Shown here piece after piece: positions 33,743-41,015 of a stretch of DNA of 64,000 nucleotides. Source of the DNA: Candidatus Zixiibacteriota bacterium. GTDB taxonomy: Bacteria; Zixibacteria; MSB-5A5; GN15; FEB-12. The stretch is from assembly GCA_035380245.1 (NCBI GenBank), contig DAOSXA010000002.1:1054001-1118000 (forward strand), in the 5' to 3' direction. Under the pieces are notes generated by a model, which saw only the letters and a list, made by a program, of their open reading frames with translations, was not told the DNA's origin and did not search any database. The position numbers and the translations under genes were made by a program. The number at the start of each line of letters is the position of its first letter. Position 1 is the stretch's first letter.

Positions 33743-35551
33743 TCAGAGTTTTATAAGCTCAACCCGGCGGTTGTTTGCTTTACCTTCCGGCGAGGTGTTG
33801 CCGTCGATAGGTTTGGACTCACCCCAGCCCTTGGACTCCAGACGATCCGCCGCAATTCCATAATTGGCAACGAGATAGTTTCTAACCGACTCCGCTCTCT
33901 GTCGAGACAGTTCAAGATTATGATCATCGGAGCCATCGCTATCGGTATGACCTTCGATCGAGAGCCTGAGACCGGCATCTTCACTCAGTAACTCACCGAT
34001 ATTCTTTAGAGTCTTATACGACTCTTTTTTAATCACATGGGAATCGGAATCGAACAGAATGCCGTGCGTCACGATCTTGCCGGTCTCATCGAGCTGCTGC
34101 CGTAATGTCTTGCCCCCTTCGGCAAACCGGTAGTTTCTAACGATGCAGGGACTCTTGCCATCTCTACTGTAGGTTGTCAGACTGAGACAGATCTTCGTCG
34201 GATTGAATCCGTCGGTACGCGGCACATTGGCAACTCGCTCCTGATCGAGAAAACACTTCATGGCTCGCTGGGATACCATGACCCGCATGGTGTGCACCCC
34301 CTCGCCCAGATTCGGATCGACCTTCTTGTTGGCAAGGGTACTGCCGCTGATACTGAGATCGGTATGGCCACTGCCGTCGACCATGAATTGCCCAACGTGG
34401 CGATCCTTGTCATCGAGCCAGTTCATGTAGTAATAGTTGCGCTGTCCCTCGATCGCCTCAACGTAGAAGTCCATCTCAATTGTGTAGGTCTCCGGTAGAT
34501 GGCCGTCCGGCAACCGCGGGCAAATCTCGCCGCTGTTGGTGCATAAAATCCACTTCTGCCCTTTGAACCGGGCAACCTCATAGACACCCTTCTTGAGATC
34601 CCAGCGATACGGGAAATCACCTTCCTCGTCATCGATGAGATCATCGAAGAAAATGACCTTGTCGCCGGGTACGAAATCGTACTTGGTGTAAAGGGTCATA
34701 TCCTCGGCTGCAGGTTTGGGCGCAGGTGCCGAAGCCGGAGCCGAACCGCCGCCGGAAGAACCACCGGCAGAACCGCTCGGAGCAGCGCCACCACTAGCCG
34801 GGGTTGAACCACCCGAAGCATACTCGGTTGTATATTGCCCCTGACCTTGATAACGGTAGTACTCGTTGGGGATCTCATCGGCGATTTCTTCAACCGCTTC
34901 ACCCAGTACTTCACGGATCGCATCACCCATCGGTTCGTTGGAATAAGCACTGAGTGCGCCGCCAACGACCAGATCTTTACTCCAGGAAGCACCGGCCCCG
35001 GTGGCCTTCCAGGAAGTGGCCTTTCCCTTGAGTGACATCGATTTCAATACCCGCCGTGTGCGGATATCGATAATCTTGATATCCATGTTGATCTGGGCGT
35101 CTTTTTTGGAGACACCCACCGCTCCCATAGCCTTCTTGGTAAGACCGCCAAGACCACCGCCGCCGCCGCCGGCATCAGGTTTGAAATCTGTAACGGCGCC
35201 TGTAATGAGGATGTCGGCGCTTTCCATGAGTCCTTTTTCAGGACCACGACCTTCCTCGGCATATCCGGACTGAGCGAATTCGATTTCGTCCGCCAGTTCG
35301 GCTACTTCTTCCTGACTGGCTAAAACGATGAATTTAGGATTCTGCGACAAAGCGGTCGACAACATCTCACCGATCGCCGCTGCTTCCTGATCGGAAAAAT
35401 TTTTGGCTTTGTCTTTGATCGTTCCTACCGTGATGCGGGCTTTGTTGCCCTGATAGGTCAAATTGTCCCCGGCATCGGCCAAAGCACTTCCGACTGATAC
35501 GAGCCCAATAACGACCAACATCAACAATGTTTTACAAACACGCATACTCAC
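33743..35551 (-). CDS. CsgG-like/LamG-like/OmpA fusion protein
   Basis: 602 residues. Signal peptide (1-25); a CsgG-like domain (~31-230: ITVGTIKDKAKNFSDQEAAAIGEMLSTAL, a GSADILITGAVTDF-like strand, IRTRRVLKS, and EIADEIP), as in proteins assembling lipoprotein pores; a Ser/Gly/Ala-Pro linker (~245-280); a concanavalin-like sheet domain (~285-465); and an OmpA-C peptidoglycan-binding domain (~490-602) with IEGHTDSDGSDDHNLELSRQRAESVRNYL and NRRVELIKL. The start codon is GTG; AGGAGG is five bases ahead. An ATG two codons later (35545) is also possible. It would tie an outer-membrane complex to the peptidoglycan. A TTGACA/TATTCT promoter lies upstream. Confidence 0.75.
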   Translation of the reverse strand: MSMRVCKTLLMLVVIGLVSVGSALADAGDNLTYQGNKARITVGTIKDKAKNFSDQEAAAIGEMLSTALSQNPKFIVLASQEEVAELADEIEFAQSGYAEEGRGPEKGLMESADILITGAVTDFKPDAGGGGGGLGGLTKKAMGAVGVSKKDAQINMDIKIIDIRTRRVLKSMSLKGKATSWKATGAGASWSKDLVVGGALSAYSNEPMGDAIREVLGEAVEEIADEIPNEYYRYQGQGQYTTEYASGGSTPASGGAAPSGSAGGSSGGGSAPASAPAPKPAAEDMTLYTKYDFVPGDKVIFFDDLIDDEEGDFPYRWDLKKGVYEVARFKGQKWILCTNSGEICPRLPDGHLPETYTIEMDFYVEAIEGQRNYYYMNWLDDKDRHVGQFMVDGSGHTDLSISGSTLANKKVDPNLGEGVHTMRVMVSQRAMKCFLDQERVANVPRTDGFNPTKICLSLTTYSRDGKSPCIVRNYRFAEGGKTLRQQLDETGKIVTHGILFDSDSHVIKKESYKTLKNIGELLSEDAGLRLSIEGHTDSDGSDDHNLELSRQRAESVRNYLVANYGIAADRLESKGWGESKPIDGNTSPEGKANNRRVELIKL

Positions 35552-35589
35552 CTTATCCTCCTCACAGAATTAATAAGTCCATCTGCATG

Positions 35590-35619
35590 AGAATAGTATG
35601 TTTTATCCGCATTTGTCAA
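35590..35619 (-). promoter_or_regulatory. Promoter for the CsgG-OmpA gene
   Basis: On the minus strand TTGACA, 18-base spacer, TATTCT, about 40 bases upstream of the start codon. Confidence 0.6.
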
Positions 35620-35630
35620 CCCGTGATCAG

Positions 35631-35693
35631 AGGTTAGGACTCTTTAACGCGTAGCGGCGGGCCTTCTCTCCGCTGCGATTGAGGTTTGTCAAC
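35631..35693 (+). repeat. Dispersed intergenic repeat, copy 2
   Basis: Same element as at 32410-32472 (about 51 of 63 bases), sharing the block CTCTTTAACGCGTAGCGGCG and the GCGGCGGGCC/CCGCTGC palindrome. It lies between a terminator and the promoter of the CsgG-OmpA gene. Confidence 0.75.
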
Positions 35694-35719
35694 GATCCCC
35701 TATGGGCCGGGCAAAAGAG

Positions 35720-35753
35720 AAGCCGGATCGGGCCATTCAGCACGATCCGGCTT
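35720..35753 (-). terminator. Terminator of the Gld-like operon
   Basis: Eleven-bp stem AAGCCGGATCG / CGATCCGGCTT with a 12-base loop; on the minus strand the hairpin is followed by TCTCTTTT. It lies 28 bases past the last gene. Confidence 0.75.
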
Positions 35754-35780
35754 CCGAGCAATCGGACTCTCTGCGTTGCC

Positions 35781-37133
35781 CTATTTATCGACTTGCAACT
35801 CCCGGCGAGAAAGGCGCAGCTTCTCGAAACTCTCCTGAGAAATTACGTAGTACCAGTCGGCAAAACGGGCGTTGAGATGCTCGTTGCGTTCCCGGCCTTT
35901 CTGTATTTCCTGTTCCCAACGGTTGTGCTGAGTGTTGCGCTGGTTGTTATCGCGGTCGGCATCGGTCCAGAGCGAGTCCGGCTTGGTCTGGAAATCCGTG
36001 TTGCCCGGTCCTTTCGGCTCCGGTAACAAAGAAGGATCGAACTCGGTCGTAACAAACAGGTAGCGGTTCTCGGCGGAGCCGGTCCCGTTCTTCTGCTCGT
36101 TTTCCAAGCCGGAGGAAACCGCTTCACCGGTTCCGTATACCACTTCACCGAAACGAAGCGTATATCGGATACCGTCATTAGTGAAAACCTGTAACTCACC
36201 CTCGTTGGAGAGAAGATTACCGTCGTGCGAAAAGAAAAATCCTTTACTTTGGAGCGACATCGCATCGGACTGGCTAATCTGCTTGCCGGCCAGATCACTC
36301 TTCAGGCTGGCCGATAATCCGGCCGGTTTAGGCCGAACACCGACAATGTGAAGCTCGTCCAGGGTGGTGAGCATTTCCTGCACTTTGGCCGAATCGAGCT
36401 TCTTTCCGGAAGAAACTTTGTCCATCTTCCATTCATAATTCTTACCGGTCAGAGTGATCACGTCACGTTGATCGACCGAACGCGTGCGTTCGTTAATCGA
36501 ATAATCGTTGAGAACCATTTTGCGGATCTGGAATTTTTGCACCTCGAGCAGATCGGTCTCGATCCAATCGGCGAAATTGGTCGACAACTCGACATCGACA
36601 CGGGACGCATAAACGGCACTCTGGCTCGGGATACGAACATAACGGAAACCCTGGCGTCCCTCGACCGGATTGCCGAAGATGTAATCGGCCAGAACCGTCT
36701 CCCCCGCTTTTATCGTAACACGAACCCCTCGTCCGTTCAGCGGACCGGTTTCATCGAGCGGATCAACCACCCCAAATTTCTCGAAATCCGCCACATTGTC
36801 GCTGCGGAACTCATCGCGTTTGATCCCGATTAAACCGGCGGCGGTCTTGGCCAGACGATCCTTCCCGTCGGCCGGATAATCGTGATGCGAAGGAATCGTC
36901 CAGCGACCGTTTTCGAACGTCACTTTGAACGGTTGGGCCGTTGCCGTCTCGTTATCGTACTCGATTACTTCCAGCGTGGTGGCCGCGTTGGGATCGGTGA
37001 AGTCCGGATAGAACTCCTCGCCCTGGTCCTGAAACAACTCCGGAGTAAGGCGCTTCTCGGAGAAGGCCCAGGCCAGCAGGGCTAAAACGATCGCCACGGC
37101 CGCATATATCAAGGTCTTTTTAGTATGGTCCAT
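35781..37133 (-). CDS. DUF4340 membrane-anchored protein
   Basis: 450 residues. One N-terminal membrane segment (~7-25, LIYAAVAIVLALLAWAF) followed by an extracytoplasmic body typical of DUF4340: residues such as YPDFTDPNAATTLEVI and PFKVTFENGRWTIPSHHDYPADGKDRL, which are the family's strand pairs, and VRVTIKAGETVLADYIFGNPVEGR. In FCB bacteria such proteins are often encoded beside GldA/GldF/GldG-like ABC genes, as here. It follows the fused permease by 3 bases. Likely a partner of the transporter on the outer face of the inner membrane; function unproven. Confidence 0.75.
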   Translation of the reverse strand: MDHTKKTLIYAAVAIVLALLAWAFSEKRLTPELFQDQGEEFYPDFTDPNAATTLEVIEYDNETATAQPFKVTFENGRWTIPSHHDYPADGKDRLAKTAAGLIGIKRDEFRSDNVADFEKFGVVDPLDETGPLNGRGVRVTIKAGETVLADYIFGNPVEGRQGFRYVRIPSQSAVYASRVDVELSTNFADWIETDLLEVQKFQIRKMVLNDYSINERTRSVDQRDVITLTGKNYEWKMDKVSSGKKLDSAKVQEMLTTLDELHIVGVRPKPAGLSASLKSDLAGKQISQSDAMSLQSKGFFFSHDGNLLSNEGELQVFTNDGIRYTLRFGEVVYGTGEAVSSGLENEQKNGTGSAENRYLFVTTEFDPSLLPEPKGPGNTDFQTKPDSLWTDADRDNNQRNTQHNRWEQEIQKGRERNEHLNARFADWYYVISQESFEKLRLSRRELQVDK

Positions 37134-37136
37134 AGC

Positions 37137-39794
37137 TTAGCTCCTTAATCTCCGGGACGCCAGCGCTCCCTCATGCTCACGTTTGCGGCGTCGGATGAAG
37201 ATCATCACCCCCATGACAAACACCGGAATCGGCGGTAACAACACGGCCAGCGTTTTGATTCTGGTCTGGATCCCCCGAATCGAGGCCTGCACGTTCTCCT
37301 TCGAAGCCTGGATTTTCGCTTCCTTACGCGCTTCGATATTGGCTTTCAATGCCTCGAAACGGCGATTCTCGGCCTCCTGCAGGTTCTGAGCCATGATCTG
37401 TTTGGTTTGATTATCCAGATCGGTTCGCTGCCGAACCGCTTCGACCTTCTCATCCAATCGCTGCTGAGCCTCAGTCAAAGCCTGTTGAGCCTCGGTCTCG
37501 GCCTGCTTTTCATCGAAGATGCGTTGCTGCACGAATTCCTGCGTCTGCGCTTCTACCCGCTCCAAACGACGATGTTGCGGGCGCTTCTTGCGCAGTTCAA
37601 CGAACGACTGGTCGCCGACCAGCATATCCATGCAATTCAGGAACAGGTTCACATTGTCGAAATCGAAATTCCCGCCACCCTGTTGACGCATCTGGAAAAA
37701 CTGCTGCGAAATGAAGTCAACATCGGCAATGACGGTCAGGTTCACCAGGCTCGGATTCTTGCCGCCTGGATCGGCTCCATGAACGTTGGCAGCGATGGTG
37801 TAAGTCTCACCGGTTTGCATCCGGCGGGGGTTGCGGTTAAGGGAGAAACCCATCCCGAAAAATCCCCGCTGAACCACCTGACGCCAGTCGACTATACCGG
37901 AAACGGGTCCGGTGGTAACCAGGGGTCGGTATTCGTATTTCGAACTAGGCGCCTGGTAGAGCGCTCCCGGATACAGGAATACCACTTCTTGTAAACCGGC
38001 CGTAGCGGAATCATATTCGTTGAACGGCTCGCTTGCGCCGTTACCGGCCCCGACGAATACGATCTCCGGCTGAAGCGAAAGCAGATCGGGATGAGGATTA
38101 TAGGTATCCCAGACAATCTGAGTCGGATTGAACCCCAGTCCAACCGCTTCCATGAAGGCCGCCAGATTACCCTTTTCTTCCGTTTGTTGCTGGTTTTGTT
38201 GGAACGGATTACTTTGAGCGCTGGCCGGCAGCGACGGGGAAAGCTGGACATTCACGATCGGAAGCGGATCCATCAGCATCAACGTGGGATGGCCGTCGAG
38301 AATGTACTTTTGCAGATTATCCATTTCCGGTTGGGTCAATGATGAGGGCAGCGCCACGAGTAAACCATCGAGTTCTTCGGTAATCGGTTCCTTGGCCGAT
38401 ACCTGCACAACCTCGTACTGCTTGTTAAGCTCGGTCACGACCGGCCACGAGGGATCGTTGCTCATCGACTCGAAGTTGAATCCGCCGTAAAGTTTGGCCG
38501 GGGTTTGAAGCACTCCGATCCGTTTACGTTCGGATCTGGCCGCGACACGAATGGACCGCATCAATTCGTACTCCACCGGCAGGCCGCGATCGAACCAGGG
38601 AATCACTTCCTGGTTGACGCCGCTGGTAAACGCCACCCCCATGAAAACATGCGAGGGGGTCGAGCGTCCCGAAGCGGTGGCCATCGTTTCACGCGGAACG
38701 ATACCGAATTTCTCACGAGCGTTGCGGGCCTCTTCGGTAAAAGGCTCCGTGTCATGGATCATGACCTGTACTTTTCCACCCGATTCAGCGGCGATTTCGG
38801 TCAGCTTACCGATCAAATCGGCCCGGGTCGCTACCAGCAACTCCGGCACGGTCGGGCTGATGAAAGCTTCGACCAGAACCGGTCGGTTATCCGGTAATTC
38901 ATCCAGGAGCTTGATGCTCGAATCCGAGAGTGAGTGAAGTTGCTCCGCGGTGGTATCGAGACGTAAGCTCGGTCGCCCTAAGAGACTGACCAGACTGATT
39001 GCCGCCACAACGACGGCCATCGCACGAATCAGGTTGTGCACCCAGAACTTGTATCCCCCCGCTTCCAACGGCCAATGCCGACGGCTGAGCAGGAGCACGT
39101 TCAGGTAGAGCATAACCACCGCTAAGGCTACGAAATAAAGCACGCCGTGAAAACTTATTACGCCGCGTGCGAAATCATCGAACTTGTCCCAGACACCCAG
39201 CGGGGCCAGCCAGCTCTGGAGTGAGTCGCTAAAAATCACCGAGGACGAATTTACGAAAACGAAAAACGAACAAAATAAAGCCCCTAAGATGAAACCAATC
39301 GTCGCGTTGACCGTCATAAGCGAGCCCAGCATGCCCACCGCCACCAGCGCGGCGCCGATCAGCCAGTACCCGACATAATTGGCGAACATCAAACCGATAT
39401 CGGGACTGCCGAGCCAGAATAACACGATCACATGGCTCAACGAGAGAATCAGCGAAGCAGTGTAAATCCCCAGCACCGCCAGGTATTTCCCCAACACGAT
39501 TTCGAGATCGGTGGCCGGCAAAGTCAGCAGTAACTCATCGGTCCCCTGCTTGCGTTCATCGGCCCAAACCGACATGGTCAGAGCGGGAATGAAAAGAATG
39601 AGCAGCAACGGGAACACGGCATTGAGCTGATCGAGATTGGCCAGGTTGTTGGCGAAAAACCGCTGCTGCCAGAAACCGGCGGCGGCGCTGAGAAAAATGA
39701 ACAGGGTTACAAAAACATAACCCGAGGGATTGCTGAAATACATCCGCAGATCGCGCTTGGCGATACTCAGCACGACATCTTTATTCAGCTTCAT
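37137..39794 (-). CDS. ABC-2 permease fused to GldG-like auxiliary domain
   Basis: 885 residues. N-terminal ABC-2-type permease (residues ~1-270, six helices with SIAKRDLRMYFSNPSGYVF, DERKQGTDELLLTLPATDLEIVLGKYLAV) followed by a GldG-type extracytoplasmic domain (~280-720; HSLSDSSIKLLDELPDNRPVLVEAFISP, VLQTPAKLYGGF..., GHPTLMLMDPLPI) and a final transmembrane helix (~840-865). A Gln/Glu/Ala coiled-coil lies at ~730-830. In gliding Bacteroidota gldF and gldG are separate genes. The last 14 bases of the ATPase gene overlap its start. It forms an ABC export or gliding-related complex with the ATPase; gliding in this organism is not shown. Confidence 0.8.
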   Translation of the reverse strand: MKLNKDVVLSIAKRDLRMYFSNPSGYVFVTLFIFLSAAAGFWQQRFFANNLANLDQLNAVFPLLLILFIPALTMSVWADERKQGTDELLLTLPATDLEIVLGKYLAVLGIYTASLILSLSHVIVLFWLGSPDIGLMFANYVGYWLIGAALVAVGMLGSLMTVNATIGFILGALFCSFFVFVNSSSVIFSDSLQSWLAPLGVWDKFDDFARGVISFHGVLYFVALAVVMLYLNVLLLSRRHWPLEAGGYKFWVHNLIRAMAVVVAAISLVSLLGRPSLRLDTTAEQLHSLSDSSIKLLDELPDNRPVLVEAFISPTVPELLVATRADLIGKLTEIAAESGGKVQVMIHDTEPFTEEARNAREKFGIVPRETMATASGRSTPSHVFMGVAFTSGVNQEVIPWFDRGLPVEYELMRSIRVAARSERKRIGVLQTPAKLYGGFNFESMSNDPSWPVVTELNKQYEVVQVSAKEPITEELDGLLVALPSSLTQPEMDNLQKYILDGHPTLMLMDPLPIVNVQLSPSLPASAQSNPFQQNQQQTEEKGNLAAFMEAVGLGFNPTQIVWDTYNPHPDLLSLQPEIVFVGAGNGASEPFNEYDSATAGLQEVVFLYPGALYQAPSSKYEYRPLVTTGPVSGIVDWRQVVQRGFFGMGFSLNRNPRRMQTGETYTIAANVHGADPGGKNPSLVNLTVIADVDFISQQFFQMRQQGGGNFDFDNVNLFLNCMDMLVGDQSFVELRKKRPQHRRLERVEAQTQEFVQQRIFDEKQAETEAQQALTEAQQRLDEKVEAVRQRTDLDNQTKQIMAQNLQEAENRRFEALKANIEARKEAKIQASKENVQASIRGIQTRIKTLAVLLPPIPVFVMGVMIFIRRRKREHEGALASRRLRS

Positions 39795-40602
39795 CGGTCA
39801 CCTCCCCCGACTCTTCCGCACCGGTAGTTTCCGGATTTGGCTCGGCAGCCGGAGCTACCGGGTTCACCGCTCCGTAGTCGGTTAATTTGTAGAAGGCTTG
39901 TTCGATAGACCCGTCGCGCGAAGCCAGCTCACTTATCGGGCCGTCGTATACCAGGCGACCGTTGTGAATGAAAAGCACCCGCCGGGCAATTGCTTCCACT
40001 TCCTGTAAAATATGGGTGGAGATCAAAATCGTTTTCGACTCTCCCAGACGAGCGATATTGGACCGGAAATCCCGGATCTGATTCGGATCTAAACCGGCTG
40101 TCGGCTCATCCATGATAAGAACCTCCGGATCGTGAAGCAGCGCCTGGGCCAGTCCCACACGCTGGCGATAGCCGCGTGAAAGCTTACCGATCGGCTTTTC
40201 CAGGACCTGCTTGAGCGCACAAATATCGATGACCTCTTCGGTTCTGCGCTCCAGCACAGAGGTCTCCATCGAGCGCGCTTCTCCGAAAAACCGAAGCAGC
40301 TCCAGAGGCGTCATGTCGTCGTAGAGCGGGCCGTTCTCCGGCAAATACCCCAGGTGGCGGGAGGCTTCGAGCCGATCGTGCGTTATATCCAGCCCGGCAA
40401 TCGATGCCGATCCGGCGCTGGCCGCCAGAAATCCGCTCAGAATCTTCATCGTGGTCGACTTCCCCGCCCCGTTGGGACCGAGAAAGGCCACAATCTGTCC
40501 CCTGGGTATGGCAAAAGAAATGTCTTCAATCGCCACGAACGAGCCGTAATACTTGCTCAGCCCACGTGCTTCGATCATGGCGCCGTTAGATACATTTTCC
40601 AT
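39781..40602 (-). CDS. GldA/CcmA-like ABC transporter ATPase
   Basis: 273 residues, a standard ABC ATPase: Walker A FLGPNGAGKSTTMK (~39-49), Q-loop near LGYLPENGPLYDDMT, signature KLSRGYRQRVGLAQALLHDP, Walker B VLIMDEPTAGLDPNQI, H-loop STHILQEVEAI. GldA of gliding bacteria and CcmA-type ATPases share this form. C-terminal tail of about 35 residues is acidic and Pro/Glu-rich. The start has GAGAGG upstream, and a TTGACA/TATTTT promoter lies about 80 bases further. First gene of the Gld-like operon. Confidence 0.85.
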   Translation of the reverse strand: MENVSNGAMIEARGLSKYYGSFVAIEDISFAIPRGQIVAFLGPNGAGKSTTMKILSGFLAASAGSASIAGLDITHDRLEASRHLGYLPENGPLYDDMTPLELLRFFGEARSMETSVLERRTEEVIDICALKQVLEKPIGKLSRGYRQRVGLAQALLHDPEVLIMDEPTAGLDPNQIRDFRSNIARLGESKTILISTHILQEVEAIARRVLFIHNGRLVYDGPISELASRDGSIEQAFYKLTDYGAVNPVAPAAEPNPETTGAEESGEVTDEAE

Positions 40603-40681
40603 AAACCAGACCTCTCACAGTATATGGCCAATATGTTTAGCTAATTAAGCCGCCGTCGAATCGTCCGGCAAAGCTCCGGCC

Positions 40682-40710
40682 AAAATAGGAACCGGTTCGG
40701 TCTCTGTCAA
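40682..40710 (-). promoter_or_regulatory. Promoter for the Gld-like operon
   Basis: On the minus strand TTGACA, 17-base spacer, TATTTT: the best promoter match in the window. The 413-base gap 40603-41015 also holds a terminator and a repeat copy; no coding sequence is seen there. Confidence 0.65.
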
Positions 40711-40849
40711 GGGGACCGGTCGGACCGATCGGTCGAGCCAATCGGGCTGAGATAGTCAGTCACTGGAAAAATGGTCGATCGACGGTTACAAATATAATTA
40801 TATCCATTTTTTCGTATCAGGTTCCGAACTCGACGGTTAAAAAAGAAAA

Positions 40850-40875
40850 CGGCCGCCTCGTATTCGAAGCGGCCG
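40850..40875 (-). terminator. Terminator of the sialidase-fold gene
   Basis: Eleven-bp stem CGGCCGCCTCG / CGAAGCGGCCG (one G-T or mismatch) with a TATT loop; the minus-strand tail is TTTTCTTTTTTAACCG. Confidence 0.75.
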
Positions 40876-40922
40876 CTGTACGGCTTCAGGTCTTTCAGCC
40901 AAAGATAGCGTCAGGAAATATG

Positions 40923-40980
40923 TATCGCGGCGGAGACAAACCCCGCTGCATAGCGGGCGGCCTTATGTCGCCCGTATTAC
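40923..40980 (-). repeat. Dispersed intergenic repeat, copy 3 (inverted)
   Basis: Reverse complement matches the first part of the copy at 32376-32455: GTAATACGGGCGACATAAGG then CCGCCCGCTA, followed by AGCGG and TCTCCGCCGC. Sits between the end of the sialidase-fold gene and its terminator. Confidence 0.7.
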
Positions 40981-41015
40981 ATCACAAACCCGCGTGTACT
41001 GCCCCGTCAACAACA

